DNA from: Nectonema munidae
Lineage: Eukaryota; Nematomorpha; Nectonematoida; Nectonematidae
DNA: 64,000 nucleotides
Assembly (NCBI GenBank): GCA_030549495.1
Contig: JAUIRK010000183.1
Coordinates: forward strand, 22,501 to 86,500
Reading direction: 5' to 3'
Positions within the stretch are counted from its first letter, which is position 1. Each line of letters starts with the position of its first letter. A program made the translations under genes and the position numbers. The notes under the pieces were generated by a model. It had not been told where the DNA came from. It made no database searches and saw nothing but the letters and a program-made list of their open reading frames with translations. Below, piece by piece: positions 14,963-25,600 of the stretch.

Positions 14963-15238
14963 CTCTATTGGATTGTTTTATCAAACTTTATATTTGAATA
15001 TTAATTATATGATATAGATGGCGTTAACTCATTTATCACAATATTTTAAAATAAATGAAATTCTAATTATAATTAGTCCAGAAAAGATTCAAACTGAAGA
15101 AAAATTATTTTAAGAATGAAGGATATTATATAAATTAAAAAATATAATTAATTGAGAAAATGTTATGCATTTGATTAATTAAATAAATTTATCTTTAATT
15201 TTTACTTGTTCTATATAAGCAAAAATTAGAATACAATT
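14963..15238 (+). promoter_or_regulatory. U6 upstream region (likely promoter-containing flank)
   Basis: This is the 5' flank of the U6 gene and is the better-preserved of two related blocks (see 10,179-10,440). The conserved word ATAGATGGCGTTAAC lies about 225 bp before the transcript, roughly where a distal element lies in vertebrate U6 genes. TTATGCATTT lies nearer the gene. Assigning either to a factor would be a guess. Confidence 0.45.
15212..15218 (+). promoter_or_regulatory. TATA box of the U6 gene
   Basis: TATATAA lies 23-29 bp before the U6 start, the position expected for a type 3 Pol III promoter. The proximal sequence element should be about 30 bp further upstream but cannot be recognised without lineage-specific consensus. 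Confidence 0.75.
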
Positions 15239-15240
15239 TC

Positions 15241-15341
15241 GTGTGGCTTCGGCTGCACGTATACTAAAATTGGAACTATACAGAGAAGATTAGCATGGCC
15301 CCTGCGCAAGGATGACACGCAAAATCGTGAAGCGTTCCAAG
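15241..15341 (+). ncRNA. U6: U6 spliceosomal snRNA
   Basis: The sequence follows the near-universal U6 snRNA along its length. It has a 5' stem-loop around CTTCGGC, then ATACTAAAATTGGAAC, the ACAGAGA box followed by AGATTAGCATGGCC, the CTGCGCAAGGATGACACGC stem region with its AGC/GAUGA elements, and the 3' segment AATCGTGAAGCGTTCC. U6 pairs with U4 and U2 and forms the catalytic core of the spliceosome. The catalytic boxes are intact. A minor departure is ACTATACAGAGA where most U6 genes have ACGATACAGAGA. With a TATA box at the right distance and a T run directly after, it looks like a genuine Pol III gene and not a retrocopy. There is no A-rich tail or target duplication. Confidence 0.95.
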
Positions 15342-15348
15342 TTTTTTT
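15342..15348 (+). terminator. Pol III terminator of U6
   Basis: Seven T residues directly follow the U6 3' end, as RNA polymerase III termination requires. Confidence 0.9.
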
Positions 15349-15919
15349 CATAAAATTGATTCGAGTCACATGATTAAGCATTCATTATATTTAGGATATA
15401 TTTTATTGAAATAAAAATATTTGCTATGAAACTTAATTAATCATTTAGCTCTATCAGTGACAGAGGAGGAATTTTAGTCTGTTCCCAGGACTGAAGTATA
15501 ATCTCTATGGTATAAAATTAGCGGAATTATAACCCCTTAAAGTTCTTCTAAATGCCATTTTTACAGTACTCTAATGATCTTCTCATGTCAAAAACTGTTC
15601 ATCAAAACAAAAAGACTAAGTAACCAACTTTGACGTTAATACACCGATTTGTAAAATTTGGCAAATAAATAAATTGTGAATCAGAGGTCTGGCAAGACCT
15701 CCGGGGAGACAACTCGCAAAACTTGCCAGCCTTATTATATATTTAAATGTGTAAATCGTAAAATGCTTAAAAAATATACTTAAAATAAAAATTTTCAAAA
15801 AATATTTTACATACATATTGAAAGCCACATTTCAAAAATTCTACCTAAAAGTTCAAAAAATTTAACTTTGAAATTGCAGTTTTATTTCATAAAAACTATA
15901 TGATTGGTTGAAATATGTA

Positions 15920-15955
<36 letters not shown>

Positions 15956-16199
15956 ACTACTACCAATACTACTTTTTGAAAATTTTTACTTGTTTGATTT
16001 GAAGGAAGAATTAAACTGTTTTTCAATATTTCTTTTTCATGATATATATATCATTAGAAAGCTTATCGTTTGCTACATACTCTAGAATAATTTATTTTTG
16101 CAAAAGTTTTAACAAATTTTAATAAATGGACTTTACTTCGAAAAATTTTGTCTAAATTTTTGAAAAAATTACGGACCACCTTTTTATTTAAGCATAATG
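15349..16199. other. AT-rich stretch with a TAA microsatellite, no gene seen
   Basis: A (TAA)n run at about 15,923-15,952 passes into (TAC)n. A small GC-richer patch lies near 15,680-15,735. No gene or RNA was recognised. Confidence 0.6.
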
Positions 16200-16246
16200 T
16201 GAAGATTTTTAAAAAAAATTGAATGAAAATGATATCATTAGAAAGG

Positions 16247-16910
16247 TATACTCTTTGTGGTTAACATAGGCTAGGTTATACAAATAAATATATTTTCATT
16301 TTTCCAAAATCTGCTTTTATGTGAGGTCAGTCAAGTTTTATCTAGTTTCAAAAAATACCAATAATAATTAACGTTCTTAATTTATATAATATTTTTTCAA
16401 TATTTTATATTCACAAAGGTAAAATATGATTTTTTACATTTTAAAATTTCATAGTTGAATAAAACTGTCGAAAATTAATATATATTTTTTACTTTTTATG
16501 GGTCAGTAGTATAGGTCAGTATAATGTTTTTCTAATAAATTTTAAATTATTTTTGAAGTGAAAAATGTTGATCGAATGTACAAGATTTGAAGCTATACTC
16601 TTTGTGGGTAAAATAGGCTAGGTTTTACAAATAAATATATTTTTATTTTTCCAAAATCCGCTTTTATGTGAGGTCAGTCAACTTTTATCTAGTTTCAAAA
16701 AATACCAATAATTAACGTGATAAGTTTATATATTATTTCTTCAAAATTTTATATTCACAAAGGTAGAATAAGGTTTTTAACATTTTAAAATGTCATAGTT
16801 AAATAAAACTGTCGAAAATTAATATATATTTTTTACTTTTTATGGGTCAGTAGTATAGGTAAGTATAATATTTTTCTAATAAATTTTAAATTATTTTTCA
16901 AGTGAAAAAT
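16247..16910. repeat. Tandem pair of about 347-bp units
   Basis: Starting at TATACTCTTTGTGG (16,247 and 16,594), two adjacent units share CAAATAAATATATTTT, TTTTATGTGAGGTCAGTCAA, ATATTCACAAAGGTA and TTTTTATGGGTCAGTAG in the same order. They differ by scattered substitutions and small indels, so the duplication is not recent. No coding frame is conserved. Confidence 0.85.
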
Positions 16911-17430
16911 GTCGATTAAATGTAAGAGTTTTGTTTGATAATCGTAGTCTACTTTTATTTAGTTTAGATACAAACTTTCTAATTTTTAACGAAGGGCATT
17001 CGTTAAAAATTATACCGACAGTGTGCGAATGATAAATCACATTATTGATTGATTTTAGAGCATAATTATGCGAAGAAAGATTAACACATGTTGCATTACG
17101 CGTTTGTGAGCGCAGTGAATTCTTATCTCGCATACGCTACACCACATCTTTAGCACGCGTGTGTGGTTTTGTCGATTGAATGTACGAATTTTGTTGGATA
17201 ATCGTAGTCTACTTTTATTTAGTTTAGATACAACCTTTCTAATTTTTAACGAAGAGCATTCGTTATATTTATACCGACAGTGTGCGAATAATAAATCACA
17301 TTATTGATTGATTTTAGAGCATAACTATGCGAAGAAAGATGAACACATGTTGCATTACGCGTTTGTGAGCGCAGTGAATTCTTATCTCGCATACGCTTCA
17401 CCACATCTTTAGCACGCGTGTGTGGTTTAT
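16908..17430. repeat. Tandem pair of about 261-bp units
   Basis: Two adjacent units (about 16,908-17,168 and 17,169-17,430) share ATAATCGTAGTCTACTTTTA, TACCGACAGTGTGCGAAT, ACACATGTTGCATTACGCG and CTTTAGCACGCGTGTGTGG. A third copy at about 18,340-18,610 belongs to the larger duplication. The units are less AT-rich than their flanks. Confidence 0.88.
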
Positions 17431-19358
17431 TTTATCGGGCTATGTACGCTTAGTTTATTTGTAGTGTTCCTAGTTTAAATCTTAGTCAAATATTAAAACG
17501 CTTATAACTTTCACATTTCTCAACAAAATGCATCATGCGATATACCAAATTAAAGCATTTTTTATGGGCTTTCAGAATACTTTACTTATATCATAAGTAC
17601 TTAAGAAATGCCATTTTACTGTTTTTATTTTCCATGGGCTTCATACCATTAATTAGCTGATAAGGGATGCATTTTAAACTAAAGCTCCTTTCATTATGAC
17701 AAATTTTTACCTATATTATGTGACAATTTCCAGCACAATTATAAAGCGACTCTACTCTCAGAATCTAAATTTATTTGTAGATTTTTATAAAATAGTATTA
17801 GTTTTTCCCTTTTTTTTATAAATTAACCTTCGTTTTTTTATTGGTCAGTATAATGTTTATCTAATAAATTTAAAATTATTTTTGAAGTGAAAAATGTAGA
17901 TCGAATGTACAAGTTTTGTTGGATAATCGTAGTCCACTATTTATTTTTAGATTTTCATAAAATCATTTTAGTTTTCGGTTTTTTATAAATTAACATTAGT
18001 TTTTTACTTCTTTTGAATTAATCATCCAAAATTTAAGTGCGAGTTTGATTTACACTTTGATTCGAAAAAAATATGTTTTGGATAAATATTATTTTTATTA
18101 TTGTTTACTTCATATAAATTTCTAAAGAGAAGATAAATAGATCAAAATATGTGTTTTAATCAATTTTTCTCAATAAGTAATCTCATGAATTTATTTTTTT
18201 TTCACGTGTATTAATAAGTTTTTCTCAATAAGTAATCTCATGAATTTATTTTTTTTCACTATAATCCTAAATTTATTTCTATATTTTTATAAAATAATTA
18301 TAATTTTCGAATCTAACACGTGTGCGCATGCATCCACATTGAAGAAATAATGAGTTTTGTTGGATAATCATAGTCTACTTTTATTTAGTTTAGATACAAC
18401 CTTTTTAATTTTTAACGAAGGGCACTCGTTATTTTTATACCGACAGTGTGCGAAGAATAAATCACATTATTGATTCTAAAACGATTGTTATTGATTTTAG
18501 CGGTTAACTATGCGAAGAAAGATTAACACATGTTGCATTACGCGTTTCTGAGCGCAGGAAATTCTTATCTCGCATACGCTTCACCACATCTTTAGCACGC
18601 GTGTGTGGTTTATTTTATCGGGCTAGTGTACGCTTAGTTTATTTGTAGTGTTCCTAGCTTAAATCTTAGTCAAATATTAAAACGCTTATAACTTTCACAT
18701 TTCTCAACAAAATGCATCATGCGATATACCAAATTAAAGCATTTTTTATGGGCTTTCAGAATACATTACTTATATCACAAGTACTTAAGAAATACCTTTT
18801 ACTGTTTTTATTTTCCATGGGCTTCATACCATTAATTAGGAGATAAGGGATGCATTTTAAACTAAAGCTCCTTTCATTAGGACAAATTTTTACCTATATT
18901 CTGTGACAATTTCCAGCACAATTATAAAGCGACTCTACTCTCAGAATCTAAATTTATTTGTAGATTTTTATAAAATAGTATTAGTTTTTCCATTTTTTTT
19001 ATAAATTAACCTTCGTTTTTTTTATTGGTCAGTATAATGTTTTTCTAATAAATTTAAAATTATTTTTGAAGTTAAAAATGTAGATCGAATGTACAAGTTT
19101 TGTTGGATAATCGTAGTCCACTATTTATTTTTAGATTTTTATAAAATCATTTTAGTTTTGGTTTTTTATAAATTAACATTAGTTTTTTACTTCTTTTGAA
19201 TAATCATCCAAAATTTAAGTGCGGGTTTGATTTACACTTTGATTCGAAAAAAATATGTTTTGGATAAATATTATTTTTATTATTGTTTACTGCATATAAA
19301 TTTCTAAAGAGAAGATAAATAGATCAAAATATGTGTTTTAATCAATTTTTCTCAATAA
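17188..19358. repeat. Tandem duplication with an offset of about 1,183 bp
   Basis: From TTGTTGGATAATC at 17,191 to CTCAATAAG at about 18,175, the sequence recurs from 18,357 to 19,358. Landmarks AGCACGCGTGTGTGG (17,411/18,594), GACAAATTTTTACC (17,698/18,881) and TTCGAAAAAAATATG (18,061/19,243) give offsets of 1,182-1,183. Copies differ by a few percent by eye, with one small insertion. No coding frame is preserved, so this is probably a non-coding satellite-like or dead transposon segment. Confidence 0.88.
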
Positions 19359-19598
19359 GCATTGAAGCTATGAGGTAGCAAAATATGAACAGAAAGTTTG
19401 ATATTTTTTGATTTTTTAAAGAATATTTTTCGATTCTTTGATCACAGAATTTTATTTTGATTATTTGACAAATATAATATTTAAAATCGTGCAAATTGCA
19501 AAGTATAGGTATTTTAAACAAAACAGTAATATATTTGAAGAAATATTTTTTCAGTATAAAGAGTTTAGAAAACTCTTCTCTAATATGTAATGATATAT

Positions 19599-21199
19599 TC
19601 TCATAACCTGTACGGTTGAACGCGGGTAGACAACTTGCGTGTTATCTCCAACCCGTATATTACGATGATTCTTCTCCAAACTGTATTCTACTATGATTCA
19701 TCTCCAAACTATATACTACAATGATTTATCTCTAACCTGTATACTACGATGATTCATCTCTAACCTGTATACTACGATGATTCATCTTCAACCTGTATAC
19801 TACGATGGTTTCTATTCCATGTACAAATAACTAGGGAGACAATGTTCAACTTTCTGTTCACATTCTGCTAGATGTAAGATTTGATATACCTCATTCGGGG
19901 AGACGATGCTACATAAGTTATTACCTATATACATTATACCTGTATACTACGATGGTTCATCTCCAACCTGTATACCGCGATAATTCATATCAAAGAATCG
20001 AAAAATATTTTTTAAAAAATAAAAAAATATCAAACTTTCTGTTCATATTTTGCTACCTCATACGATGTTACAAAAGTTATTACCTATACTTTGCAATTTG
20101 CACGATTTTAAATATTATATTTGTCAAATAATCAAAATAAAATTCTGTAATCAAAGAATCGAAAAATATTCTTTAAAAAATCAAAAAATATCAAACTTTC
20201 TGTTCATATTTTGCTACCTCATACGATGTTACAAAAGTTATTACCTATACTTTGCAATTTGCACGATTTTAAATATTATATTTGTCGAATAATCAAAGAA
20301 TCGAAAAATGTTCAAATCAAAAAATATTTATTCTTTTTAAATATATCGTTGGCTCCCCTTACTTTTAGTTTCGTATGTGCATATTTTGATAAAAATTAAT
20401 TATTAAAGACTAGGTTTATCTTTCAATTTTAAAAGTAAGGGGAGCCAACGATATATTTAAAAAGAATAAATATTTTTTGATTTGAACATTTTTCGATTCT
20501 TTGATTATTCGACAAATATAATATTTAAAATCGTGCAAATTGCAAAGTATAGGTAATAACTTTTGTAACATCGTATGAGGTAGCAAAATATGAACAGAAA
20601 GTTTGATATTTTTTGATTTTTTAAAGAATATTTTTCGATTCTTTGATTACAGAATTTTATTTTGATTATTTGACAAATATAATATTTAAAATCGTGCAAA
20701 TTGCAAAGTATAGGTAATAACTTTTGTAACATCGTATGAGGTAGCAAAATATGAACAGAAAGTTTGATATTTTTTTTATTTTTTAAAAAATATTTTTCGA
20801 TTCTTTGATATGAATTATCGCGGTATACAGGTTGGAGATGAACCATCGTAGTATACAGGTATAATGTATATAGGTAATAACTTATGTAGCATCGTCTCCC
20901 CGAATGAGGTATATCAAATCTTACATCTAGCAGAATGTGAACAGAAAGTTGAACATTGTCTCCCTAGTTATTTGTACATGGAATAGAAACCATCGTAGTA
21001 TACAGGTTGAAGATGAATCATCGTAGTATACAGGTTAGAGATGAATCATCGTAGTATACAGGTTAGAGATAAATCATTGTAGTATATAGTTTGGAGATGA
21101 ATCATAGTAGAATACAGTTTGGAGAAGAATCATCGTAATATACGGGTTGGAGATAACACGCAAGTTGTCTACCCGCGTTCAACCGTACAGGTTATGAGA
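19599..21199. repeat. Long inverted repeat: two arms of about 770 bp with a 62-nt spacer
   Basis: The left arm (19,599-20,367) begins TCTCATAACCTGTACGGTT and ends CTCCCCTTACTTTTA. The right arm (20,430-21,199) is its reverse complement, ending AACCGTACAGGTTATGAGA. The two arms look nearly identical. Each arm contains a 28-bp minisatellite and two copies of a block with CTTTCTGTTCATATTTTGC and TTTGCAATTTGCACGAT. A further, diverged copy of that block lies outside the palindrome at about 19,370-19,530 in right-arm orientation. The spacer and inner arm ends recur, inverted, at 63,853-63,988. This is a foldback-type repeat. No transposase or direct flanking duplication was found. Confidence 0.95.
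19645..19815. repeat. 28-bp minisatellite in the left palindrome arm
   Basis: About six units of a 28-bp motif are visible, typified by CCTGTATACTACGATGATTC. They are mirrored in the right arm at about 20,985-21,155. Single further units lie nearer the centre, at about 19,940-19,990 and its mirror. Confidence 0.85.
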
Positions 21200-21727
21200 T
21201 TATATATATATATATATATATAATGCCCGAATGGTTTCGGCCGAAGACAGTCTTCTTTTGATGAATATAATATGATGAGTGAAGAGAGCTTTTAAAAACC
21301 AATCAAAGGAATTAAAGCCATCTTCCAAGCAGCAAATTACTTCCCGTAAATCTTCTACAAACATCTCGGCTAGTAATTAAGAGCTTTATTTTAATTATTG
21401 CAGTCTCAAAAATGAGTACGGCAAACACGGAAGTCACTGAGGAAATCAGAATAGCCCGTCGCGAATAGCATTAAAACCAGCGATGGATGCTCTAAAAAAG
21501 AGTAATTTTGCAATTTCAAGTTTTAGACCAATCTTTCAAAAATATATTTGTAAAAGGATTCATCATTCTTCAAATTTTGTGAGATTAAGCAAACTCATCT
21601 CAAGTCATCTTGAGTAGGGATTTGGTTTCATCCTTGTTGATAACATCGATAGAATCATTATAATTATAGCAACAAGAGAGAAAATTATTTTATTGATTTC
21701 GCCAAAATACATAAAAGTTAGTTAATC
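21200..21727. other. (TA)n run and AT-rich flank, no firm feature
   Basis: A (TA)n run follows the palindrome at about 21,201-21,222. A short plus-strand frame begins at an ATG near 21,412 (MSTANTEVTEEIRIARRE) and closes after 18 codons. Confidence 0.5.
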
Positions 21728-22138
21728 ATGGTCAAGCAGAAAGAGAAATATGCCGATTTGTTAAATGCGTCCAAAATTATTCAAAAAGAAAAAAATGATT
21801 TTGGCAACAAATTAGCCAGAGGTAAGCAGTAACCGCAATTTAGAACTAGAGTGACAAAATATTCCAAGAATCAAATTGAGCATGCTTGACTTACTATGTA
21901 TGTTAAGTTTGTTTTAAAATATTTTAAAAAAAAATGTTTGGAGTAGAGTCGCTTATGAAAGCTCTAATTTACAGATAGGTTGGATATTTTGAGTGAATTA
22001 AACACCAAAAGTCAGTTTATTAAATTTATTAAGAGAATCTTTGGAAAAAATAGTGGAAATAGAATATACTTTAAAACAGGAGTGGACAAAAATTTTGAGC
22101 TGCGGGTCGCATTCAACTTCTACCAAGGGCTTCAGCGG
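21728..22138 (+). CDS. Possible two-exon coding segment, coiled-coil-like, unassigned
   Basis: A plus-strand ATG at 21,728 opens 31 codons (MVKQKEKYADLLNASKII...) to a strong donor, CCAGAG then GTAAGC, with exon end at 21,821. An acceptor TCTAATTTACAG leads to a second exon, 21,975-22,138, in matching phase 1. It continues as RLDILSELNTKSQFIKF and FGKNSGNRIYF to a GTAACG donor. The lysine/glutamate-rich heptad-like character suggests a coiled coil. A stop lies in frame just before the ATG. I do not recognise the protein, and no third exon of matching phase was found. It lies antisense, just downstream of exon 10 of the PDZ/PH gene. It may be a gene fragment. Confidence 0.35.
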
Positions 22139-22496
22139 GTAACGATAAAATTCAGTTTTATCAAACGTTTAAAAAGATATTAGTAAATTGCAAATACATA
22201 TTTTATTCGAACTTTTTAGGCAAAATATATCATTTTTGAATTATCCGCGGTTATTTTGCATCATTAAAATTTTTTTTGTTTATTAATTTCGAATAAATGA
22301 TTGGTAGTCATTTTAAAACGTGATAAAATGTTCAGGTCTCTTTGAGCTTGTTTTAAAAAGTTTAAGAAAAATATTTTAAATTTAAATTTAAAGAGTTCAA
22401 GGGCCGTAGGTTGCCAGGCCCTGTGAGTTTAAGGTTTAAAATGTACATATAGAAAATTTGAATTTAAGATTATAGTTAAGAGAAGGAAGAGTATAC

Positions 22497-22686
22497 CTGA
22501 GCCCTTCTGTGATTCCACGTCATCGTAGAGGATGAGACAGGCCTGCTTGAGGATACCATACACCGCACTCCACTTGTTCGTCTTTCTAACGAGTCGATAG
22601 AGGTCGCCATGCATTTCACAGTCCTTCATGAGAAGGGTTGCTAGGCAGTCGGACAAGTTGATTATGCTCTTGTACCAGAGAAGGCT
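22497..22686 (-). CDS. PDZ/PH gene, exon 10 (PH2 start)
   Basis: Acceptor CATGCTTCTTAG and donor GGCTCAG then GTATAC bound 190 nt, entered in phase 0. After a linker (LLWYKSIINLSDCLATLLMK) a second PH-like start appears: MHGDLYRLVRKTNKWSAVYG, ILKQACLILYDDVE. The rest of PH2 must lie in further exons. The intron before it is 7.9 kb and filled with repeats. Confidence 0.85.
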
Positions 22687-25600
22687 CTAAGAAGCATGAA
22701 GAACACGAGTTAAAATTTTAAAAAAAACTTTTTTTTAAAAAAGTTTTAAATTTAACGAGTTAAAAATTTAAATTTTATTCAGGTTCTATTTGGAAGAGCA
22801 AAAAAGGTCATCCTTTTTGGGAAGGTTTGATATGAGAGAAAACATATGTTGCAGATTTCTGGCCCATACAGAGCGGTCTTCATCAAGGGACGAACCGCGG
22901 AATTGCCAAGAGGTTTTTAAAATAATTGTGAGAATTTTTTTTAGCTTTCTTCATGTACTACAATCTTTGAAATACGGTAAAATCTAAATTTTGTTGAATC
23001 TTGAAAGTTATTTATTAATAATAATAATTGAACAACGTTAAAAATCTACTAAAACCTCAATTGGAGAAGGGAGAAAAGTCCTCTACCAAAATCATAAAAG
23101 AATGAAGACATGAAATAACTCTTCATAACTTCTAGTCATTATAACCCAATTTTCATTTATCTTGGTTTATGAATTGATATACGTACAAAAGGAGAGAGAG
23201 ATTACTTTGGATACTTTTTATAAAAAAATATTCTCTGTACTTGATTTTGATGTAAATAATTTGTATAAAAATTCAGCATTTCTCAACAGGTGTTCGGTGG
23301 AACACACGGGTTTAGCAAAAATTAAGAGTAAAACAGAAATAGTAAGGTATTTTTTACGTTTAAGTATAGTTTATTGAAAAAATCAGGTATCATTAAGAAG
23401 TAGTAGGCATCTTCTTATCTAGCCCTACTAATAAACATGATACAGAAGTTTTCTCAAAAAGTACTAATAACATAAATATATATCTTTCATCATAGTTTAA
23501 TTATTATCATATATTTTTAGAATGACGAAATTTAAAAGCAAATTTTTTTGGACTTTTTTTCGTTAGTGAGAATCCTTTTTTTGCATGTTTAATCAAATTA
23601 AAAAATATTGCAAGGTAAAAGCTGCAGTCTAAGTGGTATTAGATTCCATTGATTCAATTTGTGTTTATATTCATTAACTTATGTGTCAGCATTAAATCGG
23701 GGTTAGAGAAGGCGGAATGAATGTTTTCAAGGATTTTGTTATCATCAAGGACTTAATGTTATTTTGGAATTATACTCTGAAAAATTGAAACTTTTTCTTT
23801 TTGTTAGCTCCGGCAATTGAGTTTCGCAAATAAAAAAGTTTTCTTATATGCACGTTATTTTGAATTTATTGAATGCAACTAACTCTTCACCAGTTTCTGA
23901 AGTGTACTAATACTAATTAAATATTTATAACGCTTTGAGTTTGAAACGAAACCTGCTCCAATACTTCGATTTTTCATTTTTTATACAGCATTTTTTGCGT
24001 TTTTTGTCATAGCAATTTTTTGCGTTTTTTGTCATAGCAATTTTTTGCGTTTTTGTTATAGCAATTTTTTGCGTTTTTTGTCATAGCAATTTTTTTGCGT
24101 TTTTTGTCATAGCAATTTTTTTGCGTTTTTTGTCATAGCAATTTTTTGCGTTTTTTGTTATAGCAATTTTTTGCGTTTTTTGTTATAGCAATTTTTTGCG
24201 TTTTTTGTTATAGCAATTTTTTGCGTTTTTTTGTTATAGCAATTTTTTGCGTTTTTTGTTATAGCAATTTTTTGCGTTTTTTGTTATAGCAATTTTTTGC
24301 GTTTTTGTTATAGCAATTTTTTGCGTTTTTTGTCATAGCAATTTTTTTGCGTTTTTTGTCATAGCAATTTTTTGCGTTTTTTGTCATAGCAATTTTTTGC
24401 GTTTTTTGTCATAGCAATTTTTTGCGTTTTTTATTATAGCAATTTTTTGCGTTTTTTATTATAGCAATTTTTTGCGTTTTTTGTTATAGCAATTTTTTGC
24501 GTTTTTTGTTATAGCAATTTTTTGCGTTTTTTGTTATAGCAATTTTTTGCGTTTTTTGTTATAGCAATTTTTTGCGTTTTTTGTTATAGCAATTTTTTGC
24601 GTTTTTTGTTATAGCAATTTTTTGCGTTTTTTGTTATAGCAATTTTTTGCGTTTTTTGTTATAGCAATTTTTTGCGTTTTTTGTTATAGCAATTTTTTGC
24701 GTTTTTTGTTATAGCAATTTTTTGCGTTTTTTATTATAGCAATTTTTTGCGTTTTTTGTTATAGCAATTTTTGCGTTTTTTGTTATAGCAATTTTTTGCG
24801 TTTTTTTGTTATAGCAATTTTTTGCGTTTTTTGTTATAGCAATTTTTTGCGTTTTTTGTTATAGCAATTTTTTGCGTTTTTTTGTTATAGCAATTTTTTG
24901 CGTTTTTTTGTTATAGCAATTTTTTGCGTTTTTTGTTATAGCAATTTTTTGCGTTTTTTGTTATAGCAATTTTTTGCGTTTTTTGTTATAGCAATTTTTT
25001 GCGTTTTTTGTTATAGCAATTTTTTGCGTTTTTTGTTATAGCAATTTTTTGCGTTTTTTGTTATAGCAATTTTTTGCGTTTTTTGTTATAGCAATTTTTT
25101 GCGTTTTTTGTTATAGCAATTTTTTGCGTTTTTTGTTATAGCAATTTTTTGCGTTTTTTGTTATAGCAATTTTTTGCGTTTTTTGTTATAGCAATTTTTT
25201 GCGTTTTTTGTTATAGCAATTTTTTGCGTTTTTTGTTATAGCAATTTTTTGCGTTTTTTGTTATAGCAATTTTTTGCGTTTTTTGTTATAGCAATTTTTT
25301 GCGTTTTTTGTTATAGCAATTTTTTGCGTTTTTTTGTTATAGCAATTTTTTGCGTTTTTTTGTTATAGCAATTTTTTGCGTTTTTTGTTATAGCAATTTT
25401 TTGCGTTTTTTGTTATAGCAATTTTTTGCGTTTTTTGTTATAGCAATTTTTTGCGTTTTTTATTATAGCAATTTTTTGCGTTTTTTATTATAGCAATTTT
25501 TTGCGTTTTTTGTTATAGCAATTTTTTGCGTTTTTTGTTATAGCAATTTTTTGCGTTTTTTTGTTATAGCAATTTTTTGCGTTTTTTTGTTATAGCAATT

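Noticed and set aside
20050-20846. Repeated open frames of 62-113 residues (MLPHTMLQKLLPILCNLHDF) on both strands
   Set aside because: The identical peptide arises from copies of one block in the palindrome arms, on both strands. This is repeat structure, not a gene family.
22783-22914. Exon between exons 9 and 10 of the PDZ/PH gene
   Set aside because: The minus-strand frame has no usable acceptor or donor, and exons 9 and 10 already join in phase 0. The plus-strand reading has a weak donor and mismatched phase.
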